The notes under the pieces are model-generated. The model worked only from the letters and a program-made list of their open reading frames with translations. It was not told where the DNA came from and did not search any database. From assembly GCA_036784855.1 (NCBI GenBank), contig JAZDSV010000047.1, positions 33,307 to 97,306 on the forward strand: DNA of 64,000 bases. Direction: 5' to 3'. This stretch comes from Aphelidium insulamus (lineage: Eukaryota > Aphelidiomycota > Aphelidea > Aphelidiaceae). Below, in pieces: positions 34,012-44,636 of the stretch (positions are counted from its first letter, which is position 1; each line of letters begins with the position of its first letter). The translations under genes and the position numbers were made by a program.

Positions 34012-34413
34012 ATGAACTCTGTCTACGCCATCGTCGTCTTGGTGCTTGCAGCTGGATGTACCGCGTTCAAAATGACGCCGCTCAGTGCATCTCCCGATGC
34101 TGCGTGGGGTTCATATCCGCCAAACACATTCCTGTTCGTGGAACCGATATCCGCGCCAGGCGCTGAGAAGGATGCCGTTCTTCGCGCCTCCTACATCACC
34201 AAAGGAGAGTTCTGGCAGTCCTCGGAGGCATTGGGGTCCAACTTGCGCAGTTCCAACGTGGGCCCGCGCATCGGCATGTTCCTGGCAGCCAACTATCGAT
34301 GGAAATTGTTGTCATGGAAGGAGGTAGTGGAATATGTTCCGCCCGTATTCGGATACCGCGAGGACTCTCCACACAAGGACGTGTACGTGGTTGCCGCCTA
34401 CATGCAGTTGTAG
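34012..34413 (+). CDS. Small secreted protein, unknown function
   Basis: A single exon of 133 residues with a signal peptide (MNSVYAIVVLVLAAGCTAF). The mature part of about 114 residues has no cysteines after the leader. It is rich in Pro/Tyr/Trp/aromatic residues and ends in VYVVAAYMQL. A strong TATA box precedes it, unlike most genes in this window, which suggests inducible or high expression. No paralogue is seen in the window. I recognise no family. Confidence 0.65.
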   Translation: MNSVYAIVVLVLAAGCTAFKMTPLSASPDAAWGSYPPNTFLFVEPISAPGAEKDAVLRASYITKGEFWQSSEALGSNLRSSNVGPRIGMFLAANYRWKLLSWKEVVEYVPPVFGYREDSPHKDVYVVAAYMQL

Positions 34414-34488
34414 AAGCCGCGTCAGACATCCGGAAACTCTCAATGCTCCAATATATTTCAATAACAATATGACAACATTGTATTGCAT

Positions 34489-35619
34489 TCAGGGAGGCGG
34501 CCGCGCCCTGATTACCACCCCAAGGCTGGTACGGGTCGCGGATTTCGTGAATATGGCGGCAACTTTTTTGTGGCGCCTCAGTTCGGCATCGACTGCTTGC
34601 TGCACAGTGCTTGTCCGCTTGGCACCAGCGTTGCCTGATCTCTTGTCATTATGTACATTTGGTGTGCCATTCAGTGCTGGTTCCGGCTGCTCTGGAACAA
34701 ACAGATGGGTGTCCAATAGAGCCTGTAGTCTCGCGGCTTTCACAGACGCTCCGTCTAAACACTGTCAGCCAAATAAGCTTTGCTATACAACTCCTTCATA
34801 CCAGTTTGATATTCAACTTGCTTGGCGCCCAACGAATCCTCTTCATGCGCCGGCAACACCCGGATGGAGAGAGAATTCTTGTCTTGCACTGCCTGGCACT
34901 CCTGCTCCTCTGCCAGACGCAGCTGTTTAACCTGGCGGAAATCGCCGCGTAGTTTTCGTGACACGCTAAATGGATCTGCGTACTGGCGATCCCTCGCTTC
35001 CTGTAATCGTGTGAAAGATCAGTATGTATGCATACACTCCACAGACATCACTGTATATTTAGACACTACAGACACACGTATCGATAGTAAATATTAAACC
35101 TACTTGCAGTTCCAATAACCGCGGACCAGCTTCGTCGCGCAGTTCACGGTCGGCTTGAGCGTGCTCCAGTCGAAAAAACGGATCCTCAGCCAGACGCTCC
35201 CTGGCCGCCTCGGTGTCCAGCGCAATCTGCCCCGTATCGGTGGCATCCTGCACCGCCTGCTCCACCTGGCGCCGCACACCCTCCACGCACACATAGGCCG
35301 TGTTCTCGGGATCTGTCCGGATGGCCATCCAGCCCGAGCACAGGTGACACTTCATGCGGAACTCCAGTATCGGTGTGGAGTGGTACGCGCCCACCCGGCG
35401 CTTCTGCGCGTTATACCGCACGCCCATACCAATGTGCTTGTCGCAGTGCAGGCACCAGGCGTTCCACGGCATCTCGAACCGGATCACCAGTATGCCCTGG
35501 CTGAGCTTGTTGGCGCGGGCGCGCAGCGGGTGCGAGTTCTGGTAGCCATTGACGCTGCCGTGCTTGCGCGGGTCAAAGTCCGGCGGGATCCACTTGTTTT
35601 GCGCTTTTCTGTCGGCCAT
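34489..35619 (-). CDS. CCDC130/CWC16 (YJU2-family) splicing factor
   Basis: Three exons (35619-35104, 35000-34802, 34754-34489) give 326 residues. The start MADRKAQNKWIPPDFDPRKH matches the family N-terminus. The zinc-binding part follows: CLHCDKHIGMGVRYNAQK and CHLCSGWMAIRTDPENTAY, with the four cysteines in two CxxC pairs. A charged helical region follows, as expected for coiled-coil members. YJU2/CWC16 proteins join the spliceosome around the first catalytic step, in the nucleus. The KWIPPDFDP and GVRYNAQKRRVG motifs favour the CCDC130 (CWC16b) branch over YJU2/CCDC94. The last intron was placed because it alone restores frame (VEYQTDGASVKAARLQALLD). Confidence 0.9.
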
Positions 35620-36003
35620 GTGCAATAAGTTGCTGTGCGCAATCTGCGTTGAAGACTTTGCAGTGACGCTGATTAGTCTGTCTTGCGAGTCTTTGATGCT
35701 CACAACTTATCCAAGTTCACTTCAGCAAGATGCTTAATACTTGATGATATACAGCACTGTGTGGATCACCGGCTCTATGTAGAGCACGGTAGATACTCGC
35801 CAGGATCTCTGATGTACCCAGGATTCTACAAGCGCTACCATAAATAGACAGTGTGTCATTTAAGTTCGAAGTATATTCCTCTTTTGGTTTGTAGCCCGCG
35901 CAAATTCCAGAGTGACGGTTAAACTCAGTTGCGGCTAAACTACTTCCAATTCTATATAGTAATTCCATAATCGACCCACACTCTATACGCGATCCCTGCA
36001 AAG

Positions 36004-37352
36004 ATGGCACTGCGTGTTTGCTATTATCCGGCTTCAGCTGTGGACAAGCCTCGACGCCAAGCTGCTCGATTCAGACTGTCTCCCAAGGGACAGGTGGATT
36101 TGTCAGCGATAAAAGAGTATTTTGCTTTGAGGCATGTGCTATTGCTCGACAGCGAAGATGATACCGAATATCCCGCGGGAATTCTTATGACTTGCGTCGA
36201 TGAGCCATGTGGCTACTCGCAAGATACTTTTGAAGATGGTGCATCGATTAAAATTACTGGCTTTGGTAGGCAGCACATTATAAATATTTTTCTCCTATTA
36301 ACAATTACAGAAATTGTAAAAGCGACTGCGACCTTCAATTTCTACGAGTGGAAGGCCACAATTATGCGCCTGAATTTGGATTTGGTTGATGGCAGGTTGA
36401 ATGTGGAATCTCTGCAAGCGGCATACAGGTTTACGAAGTTGTATCGAATTAACGACAACGTCAACACCTTACTCCTAGTTGATACACAGACAGGTTGGCG
36501 CTCCACGAATTTGATGCCAACAAGGAGCATCAGCTAAGAGTCAAGCGATCTGAAATCCCTGATATTCAAATCGATTATGGTGGCTCAGAGCTCGATATAT
36601 TTCAATTATGCGATGACTTTCGAATTACCATCGGAAAAGTGCCTTGGTGTCTCACGACATTTCCAGCGATAGCGACTCTGCCAGAATCGTTGGAGAAGGA
36701 CATCAATCTCTTTCGGAGATATAGCAAGTCCGCCAAGTCTCGTCGATTTGTGATCGATGCCTTGTTGCATAATGCATTGAACGCCGTGGCCGCAGAGAAC
36801 GACACGTTTCATATCGACGCGGGAACGCAGATGGAGTGTGTTACGACAGTGCAAAGAGACCAAGAAGTACTCGTAGCTAGATACCACGGTTCAGTGGACA
36901 TTATGATTAGCCGCGAATCGAATGACAAGTGTCTGCCAAAGGTTCCTCTACTCGTAGTTACGGAAATCAAGGCTGGACAAAGCATTCACGATGCTGCTAC
37001 CATATCGCTAGTGCAAGCTGCAACAATATTTCTGTTTCGACGCAGCAAGCAACCGCGATTTGTCGGTCCAGTGATTATGATTTTAACAGACGGGGACAAG
37101 TGGAGGTTCTGCAAGATGCAAGCATATAACAGCACGATTACGGTCACGGAATCGGCGCTGATGATCATCGGTATTGATTCCGAATACAAATGCAGTATAG
37201 TTCTGGAAGTTTATCGCTGGCTTGTGCATGCTATACAACTCGGGCGTGATGAAATTAGCGTGGACAAATCGAAAATCGCCGATAAGTTTCCAGAAGACGA
37301 ACGTGTCCTGTCTGTTTCCATATTTGACATCAACATGCGACCAACGCTATAG
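36004..37352 (+). CDS. Crinkler-type C-terminal PD-(D/E)XK nuclease protein
   Basis: Three exons (36004-36265, 36311-36437, 36494-37352) give 415 residues; the first intron (45 bp) is also free of stops, so it could be retained. The C-terminal half contains VARYHGSVDIMIS followed by LLVVTEIKAGQS. This D...ExK spacing is the core of the PD-(D/E)XK nuclease fold, and the setting resembles the nuclease part of Crinkler effectors. I do not find the SISVWY-type Crinkler N-terminal module; the N-terminus (MALRVCYYPASAVDK) is different and has no signal peptide. It may be a stand-alone relative, a Crinkler that swapped its head, or a host nuclease of another family. Direct DNA cleavage is inferred from the motif only. 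Confidence 0.7.
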
Positions 37353-37407
37353 GCAAATACACAGTCGCGGCTTGTCACATAATAATCTCAAATGCAGTGT
37401 TTAATAA

Positions 37408-39245
37408 TTACAGAGATGTTTCCATGGTGAATTGGGGAGTGTGGCATGCTGCACCGCGCTGCTTTTCGGGATGTGCAGCAACATGGTGCATCAGCTGGCG
37501 TGCCATTTCATTCCAGCCATGATCAGCGCCCGATTGCTCTTTACCAGCTGGTTCCGATCCAGTTGCGGGCAGCGCACCGAATTGCACGACCCACTGTCTG
37601 GCACGTTCGATTCTGCTTGCTCGCTCCACCGGCGACATCGTAAGCAAAGTCTCGATTGCAAGTATTACCTTGTCAACGTCGGTGGGCGGTGTGTAGATGG
37701 TGATGTCGTCGGGACCGCCAACTTCTGGCAGGGATGAAGTGTCGGAGGCCACGGCCAGCGTGCCCGACGTCAATGCCTCCAGAAGCGGCAGACCGAATCC
37801 CTCATACCGCGATATATACACCAGACCAATGGATCCTGTATAATTAATTTTCAAAAGAGACAAAATAATCATCGGTCGTACCAGAGTAGGCGGCACTCAG
37901 GTCCGCCTCGTCGATAAAAGGCAGAATCTGCACATAGAGCGGTGCCGCAACACCTTCAGCAATGCCATTGACCTGCACACTCTGGCCGGTGCCATGGTAG
38001 ACGACTAATGGCCGCCGAGTCACCCGCGCCACTTCCTGCTCTGTCAGTCCGCCACGGCCAATCATCAGCAGCGTGAACCCGGCCAGCAGCTTGTCCGGCA
38101 GCGCATCCAGCGCCTCCATCAGTGTCACAAAATTTTTGTAGTCGTGCGCCGCTCCAACAGTGAGCAAGTAGTCTGCCGAATCGCTGCCACCGATGGATCG
38201 CACCTTGTACTTTTGTCGGAAATTGTAAATCTGCTCCTGGCTGGCCGGACCGGGAAACACTTGCGCATTAATGCGATTGTGCACCACCGACACCACGGTG
38301 CCATCGAGATATGCGGTATCGTCGTCTGCAGCGACATTATTATCGTGGGCAAAGCTGCTTGCACGGTGGTGCCGAATATCGTCGTCGTCGTCGTCGTCGC
38401 CATGCGCAGTGACTTTGACCTTGTCGCCGTAGAGTTGAAGCAAGTCGCGTGCCGTCGAGTGTGACACCGCCACGACAGAGTCCACGCGGGACAACGCGGC
38501 TATGCGCGGGTAATACTCACTGCCGGGGCCGTGGAACAGTCCAACTTGTTCCGGTATGAGGTCGTGGTACATGAGCACCTTGCACACGTCTGACCGCTCC
38601 GGGAACTCGTAGTACGTGTCAAAGAACACCAGCACCGGATCGGGCGCAATGGAGGTCCCCACAGCGTCAGTACTGTCCACTCCAGGTAATGTTCGAAGTC
38701 CCTGAGACGAAAGCTGCCGCAGACCGTTCGCCTCTACCACACCTCGCTGAATGGTGTCATCAATGGTGCCGACGTAGTCCAGACCAGTTACGCCAGGTTG
38801 AGCGCGTATCCACTCTGACATTCTGGACCCGGGAGCCTTGTCAATGTAGAACACCTTCACAGCATATTGGTGAGTACAGTCACGGACAACGCATGCACGC
38901 ACAAACACACACCCTGTCCCAGTAGTAGCGGGGGTGATGGCGGCTACTCTCACCCGACTGCGCGCCCAGAGCCTGCAGCAAGTTCTTCCACACAATGGAG
39001 ATGCCACCCGGCCGTCCGCTCTGCAGGCGAAATATCTCGCCGTCCACGATGGGCCAGAGACGTAGGCGCGGCACAGCATTGGCCTCCACCGAGTCTGCAT
39101 AGTCATCACCGACGGCGGTCGTGGCACCAGCATTACCGCCACCAGCACTGAATCCCAGGTTCACAATGTAGCAAGTGTACAGCACAAGGCCGGCCATTAA
39201 AGCCGCCAGCCGCCATCGACTGCGCTTTGAGGGCGGCAGGAGCAT
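37408..39245 (-). CDS. Type II membrane glycosyltransferase, GT4-like
   Basis: Three exons (39245-38913, 38854-37882, 37835-37408) give 577 residues. A short basic cytosolic tail is followed by one membrane anchor (LAALMAGLVLYTCYIVNLGF), as in Golgi or ER glycosyltransferases. The C-terminal half has GT-B features: VGAAHDYKNFVTLMEAL, LLMIGRGGL, and RYEGFGLPLLEALTSGTLAV, where the E-x7-E motif and the following nucleotide-sugar region typical of family GT4 are clear. A poly-Asp run (DDDDDDD) sits in the linker. Donor and acceptor sugars cannot be read from sequence. The final intron restores SGSIGLVYISRYEG in frame. Confidence 0.85.
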
Positions 39246-39765
39246 TCTTTTCTTTTTTCTTTCACCTACACAATGACTCCATGTAGTGATGCATTTATAT
39301 GTTGTGTAAATGGGTGTTTATAGATGGACGTTCTGCATAGTATAATCAAAAAAAAAAGAAGTATAATCAAGCACGATTTTTCTCTTTCCACATACGTTTC
39401 GACTGCAAAATTCCAGCGTCAGCATCGGTCAATCTGCGCTCCTCTTCCAGGGATCTTGGTCCTCCACAAAGAATCAATCAATGCCGTACTGATGCCAAAG
39501 TCAGTTGGTTGTTCCGTGCGCGGTATCGGACAATCCTGTTCGTGTTGACATATCGCCGCCACATATAGCGACCAATGAGCTTCAATTTGCTCATAACATC
39601 GCAAGTGTATCTGGCGGCGAAAGGCTGGGCGGTCATGGGAATCCAAAGCTGTAAAATGGCTGAAATACATATGTATAATATGCTGAAATAATAAATGTAT
39701 AATAATACAACTTGTTTCAAAATTTCAATAATAATCACAATGTGTGCATGCAGTAACAACAACAT
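39246..39765. other. Intergenic with an unassigned open stretch
   Basis: The 520 bases between the glycosyltransferase start and the methyltransferase stop include a minus-strand stretch at about 39650-39419, open in two frames (for example RCYEQIEAHWSLYVAAICQH), preceded by TTTTACAG. It could be an exon of a small gene or chance. No family is recognised, so no gene is called. Confidence 0.35.
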
Positions 39766-40540
39766 CTACTTGACAGACTTGTCCATGACGTAGATAAAGT
39801 AGTGGAACGCGTCGCCAACCGTCTCCACACTGAGTGTCCAGACACCGTCCCGTTCCAGCAGCGGGCGCCTAAAGTGCGGCTGCCCGAATGTAATGTAGAT
39901 GAACTTGCCACCGGGACGCAGCACGCGCACCACCTCATCCACCTCCAGCCGGCACGCCTCGCGCACAGACTCTGGCGGGTCCCACACATCGCCCTTGTCG
40001 CACATGAGAGCATCCATGGTGCCCTTGTCGATCACCACGTCAAATGACTGTGCCTCGAATTCCAACTTTTGCACATCCATCACGAGCCCTACAGCATTAT
40101 ATTGTAGAACGTCCTATATGTGGCATTTATGTAACGTACAGGACATGCCAGCGCGATCGCGGCACCGCTGGCGCATGTGCTCAATGACGGGCAGTGAAAA
40201 GTCCACGTTGACAATGTTGTGGTAGCCATCGTCAAACATTTGCTCCGATAGAGCTAATGAATGAGGAGATAATAAAGTTGACAGCACAGATAGACAACCA
40301 CTGGAATTGCCGCAGCCAAGCACGAGAATGCGCGACGCGCGATCTGGGATCAGACGCGCAAACCTGTCCGCGAGCACATCGTACGACTTGAACCAGTCAA
40401 ACGTGGTATTCGTGACGCTCTCGCTGCACAGGGGGGTGTTAGTGTATGTGAGAGAATGTACGTAATATAGTTGAATACCTGGCATATCGGCGGTCCCAGT
40501 ATTCCTTTTGCTTGTACTCGGTATTGTGCTCGGCGATCAT
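39766..40540 (-). CDS. Class I methyltransferase, EEF1AKMT4-like
   Basis: Four exons (40540-40479, 40423-40299, 40253-40140, 40088-39766) give 207 residues. The N-terminus has the family YWDRRYA motif, then FDWFKSYD. The SAM-binding motif I is ILVLGCGNSSALSEQMF, restored only by removing a 45-bp intron after NSS. Motif II/III is VNVDFSLPVIEHMRQR, and FDVVIDKGTMDAL marks the EEF1AKMT4/METTL13-type branch. A C-terminal substrate region follows (FGQPHFRRPLLERDG). Human EEF1AKMT4 methylates a lysine of translation elongation factor 1A; the same substrate is likely here by homology but not shown. The product is predicted cytosolic. Confidence 0.85.
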
Positions 40541-40570
40541 GCAGTGATTGATAATTGTGTTGCTGCACTC

Positions 40571-40608
40571 TGCCTGCATAACCATTGCTATTAATGGTTA
40601 TGCAGGCA
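40571..40608. repeat. Perfect 16-bp inverted repeat in divergent promoter region
   Basis: TGCCTGCATAACCATT (40571-40586) is followed by a 6-nt loop and its exact reverse complement (40593-40608). It lies 31 bases upstream of the methyltransferase start, within the 400-base divergent spacer shared with WDR75 (40541-40940). The rest of that spacer is AT-rich with a TATATA/ATAATTATAT block at about 40788-40820, and no gene. Confidence 0.9.
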
Positions 40609-40940
40609 CTTCACACATTAAAACCATCATAACATTATTAAAAACTATCATTTATACTCATTATGGGTATAAGATGCTGCCAAGGAAATAGCTGAAATAG
40701 AATGGACGTGCCAGTTCATTGAGAGCATTAGAAATGCTGTGCGTCTTTAAGTTAATGAATTCAGCGGAAATAGAAACAAATGATAGATAATTATATATAT
40801 ATATAATTATATAATTATATTCCGTAATATATCGTTTGGAATTGTATTTTGCAGACAGGAAGCAGAGCGTGTATGCAAAGCGCATACAAGCCATACAAGT
40901 CAAAGAAGTAGAATCAGCGCAACGACGAAAACAAAACAAA

Positions 40941-43808
40941 ATGGGAAATCGACAGGCGCGCGACCGCGGCGCGAAAACCAACGGCACGTCTTCATCGGCG
41001 GCGCAGAGTGCCGCTGCGGCCAAATGGACGCGCGTGGGACGCGTCAGTGGCGGTTCACTGACTACACTGGTGCCCCTATTCACCGCCGATGGTCGGTACT
41101 ATCTGTGCGGCGCGTACCCGCTGGTGCGCGTCTACAGCACGGCCACCGGTGCCCTGGTGCAGACTGTGGACATTGCCGCATCGTCGTATAATGGCGCGCA
41201 ACAGAAGAAGAAATGTAGCAGTGGTAGTCACCATAATGCTGTGGGGACGGCGGCACGTGTGGTGGCGGATAGTATCTCCATCGCCGCCATGCTCTTCAAC
41301 CCGCAAAACAAGTTCCAGCTCTTTGTCGTGCTCTCCACCGGCTGGCTGGGTCTTTACGACTTTCACGATGGCGCGCTCTTGAAGGTGGATAATTGTGTAT
41401 ATTGTCTATAAATTACACATATGTGACCTGTATATAACGTTGTAGGAGTGGACGGCGCTGAAGGGAGAGAGTAATCCAACTGTTCGCGCCGCGTTTGCCC
41501 ATCCGTGGACGCCGAATGCTCTTCTGTTGGTTCACTGCCGGCAAACCGCGCTAGCTGACACCGCCACCACAGCGTCGTCGTCGGCCGTCGCGGTGACGTG
41601 CATTGCGCTTCCCAGTGCGGCTGGCCCCTCGAGTGGGACCGTGCGCACGCTCGGCACTCAGCCGGTGGACATGCCTGATGTGTCCCTGTGTGCCATGCAC
41701 CCTGCTGGCACATTCATTGCCATGTCACACGGTGCACAGGTGGCCGTGGTGTATCTGACTGCCGGCGTGGTGTCGGCATCTGCTGCCGACAGTGACGGCG
41801 CTGCAGGCAAGTCTCGTGGTGCCCGGCTCTTTGACGGCTATCCGTACACGTGGTCTCACGACCGGACCATCACGGCGCTGGCAATCAATGGTGATATTGC
41901 ACCTGGCAGTAGCGAAGATCTTGCCCTCACAGCACGAGTGGCCACCGGCGATTCCCGTGGTCAGATCAACGTGTGGACGATTCCCGGCAGTGCCGCGCAG
42001 ATTGCCTCGGCGCCACACCGCACATTTGTCAAGCTGCACTGGCACGCGCACGCGGTCGGCGCTCTGTGCTTCAGTCGGGACGGCGAGTACCTCTACTCTG
42101 GCGGCGAGGAGGCCGTGGTGGTGCAGTGGCAGCTCCAAACCAACCACCGCCTCTTCTTGCCGCGTCTCGGCGCCGGTGTCAGACACTTGGCACTGAGTGG
42201 CGCGGCCGTTGCCTCTCATGCGGCAGCAGCTCCAGACCAAGGGAACAGCACTTTGACCACAACGGGTAATAATTATATCGCGGTGGCTCTGTCCGACAAC
42301 TCGCTGGCGCTGGTGGACGGCGTGGAATGGAAGCTGGTGCACCAGACCATCGGCTTGGTGTACCCGATGGCCGTGCGTGATTTCCCCCGTCTCACCGCCG
42401 TTAATGAGGGCCTGCGCCACAATGGTGTGGTGCCTGTGCCTGCCAACTCTGTGTTCAACGTGGACGGCACAGTGGTTTGCGTGGCCGCGCAGCCGTGCTC
42501 CCTGCAGTTCTGGGATGCTTGTCGCTCCCGCAGTGTCATGCAGGTATATAATATTTATACATCTGTATATAATTATATTTAATTAAATCCCAGGTGGACG
42601 TGTCCGAGAGAGCCCGAGTGCGGCGCACAGACTCGGGAGTGGTGGCCAGTAGTGTGGTGCAGCGAGTCGCCTTCTCGCCCACCGCCGACTGGATGGCCAC
42701 GGTGGATGTGCCGTACACGGCGCCACAAGACAGCGATGATGATGGTGATCAGAAGATGCAGCTAAAGTTCTGGCGCCTGAATGCCAAGTCGCGGCGCTAT
42801 GAACTGGTGACGCGCGTGGACCGGCCGCACACCCACGCCATCACCGACTTGCTGTTCTCGCGCGGGGATTTGAACAGTGACGGCGATGTGCGCGCCGTGA
42901 CCGCCTCACTGGACGGCTCATTCAAAGTGTGGAGCAGTGTGACGCCAACAGCCAACAGCACCGTGCAGTGGACGTGCACCGGGAACGTGCGCTGGCGGGA
43001 CCGCACTACCGCCCGTGCCGCGGCATTCAGCGCCGACAACTCGGTGCTGGCCGTGGTATTCGACGACATGGTGACGCTGTGGAACCCGCGCGGACTGCTC
43101 TTCTCGCACGTGCTGGCGCCGGCGATGCCACGGCAGCCAGATGTGCCTCGCGGTCGGGACCATCGCATAATGTTTGTGCGTGCTGGTACGGCGCACCGCG
43201 AACTGCTGGTGGTGTGGTCCGCGACAGAGGTGGTGTGCCGTGACCTGCTGGCCGGTGGCAAGGTGTGCTGGTCTCTTCGACTGGACGCTTCCGGTGCGGC
43301 CGCCACCATACACCTGGTGGAGATGGTGACGGGCGCTTACGGCCCCCAGCTGGCCCTGGTCATTGACAAGCGGCAACCGCAGCCCGAACGCATAGTGACA
43401 ATGGTCGAGTGTGACAGCGGGCGGTGTGTGGGCGCGCGTGCCTTCGCCGACGTTGCCGCCGTGCATTCCGTGGTCCCGATCGACGGCGACCGGGCCGTGG
43501 TGTGCTCGCGCGACATGCAGATATCGGTGTTTGCGGGCAACTTCAAGACCGCTCGCCCGTCCGCGCTGGTCGGTGCCGCTGAAGCCGCAAGTGCCGCCGA
43601 CAAGCCGTCAAGCATGTTTTCATCCATGTTTGGCGCGGTTGGTGCCACGGTGAAACAGCGCGCGCCACAGGCACAGGCAGCGCCGGCATCTGCAGACAGC
43701 AGTTCCGCCAGCCGAGACTTGTGGCAGAGCGACGTGTCTGCGCACGCCATGCCACCCGTCAACACCTTGCTGGCGGCCTATTTCGACACTGTGCTCCTCA
43801 GAACTTGA
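40941..43808 (+). CDS. UTP17: WDR75/NAN1 (UTP17), t-UTP WD40 protein of the SSU processome
   Basis: Three exons (40941-41384, 41446-42543, 42594-43808) give 918 residues, in phase at each junction. UTP17 belongs to the t-UTP/UTP-A subcomplex, which links rDNA transcription to early pre-rRNA processing in the nucleolus. Two WD40 propellers are visible. A first blade set begins TTLVPLFTADGRYYLCGAYP, as in WDR75. Later blades include FSRDGEYLYSGGEEAVVVQW and AFSADNSVLAVVFDDMVTLW. A low-complexity Ala/Ser-rich tail precedes the C-terminus, where short helices are expected. UTP17 rather than another WD40 gene is chosen from the N-terminal blades and overall layout; the WD40 fold itself is certain. 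Confidence 0.8.
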
Positions 43809-44636
43809 TATGACACATCCAAATCTTATAGATATGCATTCACTCTACTAATGTATCAAAACATTATAGTGCTATTGCAACTCTGAGATGCAGCATAGGT
43901 AACATGAAACCAATTGCTGCTGACATATCAGCATGGTATCACACCTCCACTATCAATAAGTGGGATAAGTACATCCATGTCATTGACAGATAAGCGCCGC
44001 GATGCAATGTAAACACATATAATAGCAACAGAGTATCGTAACCGTATTACGGCATTGTCAATCATGCATTTCAGCAGTGTTTCAGCGCATGACCATTGCA
44101 TAGGGACCAGCAGACGGAAAACAGATGGCTGTCAATGCATCATAAACGAGGCATTAGATTGAAGTCAGCGTGTGTCATTGAGAGAGGCAGATAAGACCAA
44201 AAAAGAGAGGGCGAGAGACACGAAGACTTCAAAGGTCCAACCACGATTAGTTAAATAAGCAAAGTAACGTAGGCATCTACAAGCTACAGGAACCCATTTG
44301 TATCAAAAATGCACGAGACAGGGAGAGATAAGTGGAACGAGAGACATTTGAGACATACAGCGAGAGTGAAGTAGACATACTGTGGCGCAAAAATCGACAG
44401 GCAAATGAAGAGAGAGGAGAGAGAGAGAGATATGAACAGACAAAAAGAGAGAGACAGATTCCTTGAGTGAGTGAGTGAGAGACTAACAGACAGTCAGTCA
44501 GTGATAAACAAGGCAGACAAAATGCCACGTCAGCGCCATTGCGAGCCGCGACACTGAGCGCTAGCGGCGATGCAGTCACCGCTTCTGATGGGGCACATGC
44601 GCGCTCACCTGTTCTCCGTGTGCACTGCCGCGTCAC
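43809..44636. other. Intergenic, purine-rich, no gene seen
   Basis: The first half is AT-rich. From about 44180 to 44520 there are many GAGAGA and GACAGA words on the plus strand, upstream of the F-box gene. No exon-like frame or RNA gene was recognised. The purine-rich part may belong to the promoter or 5' UTR. Confidence 0.5.

Noticed and set aside
35717-36010. Minus-strand 97-residue frame beginning with ATG
   Set aside because: It overlaps the start of the PD-(D/E)XK gene head-to-head, has no recognised motif and no clear leader; possible but not supported enough.
41725-42420. Minus-strand 231-residue frame opposite WDR75
   Set aside because: Shadow of the WD40 exon, without a start context or homology.
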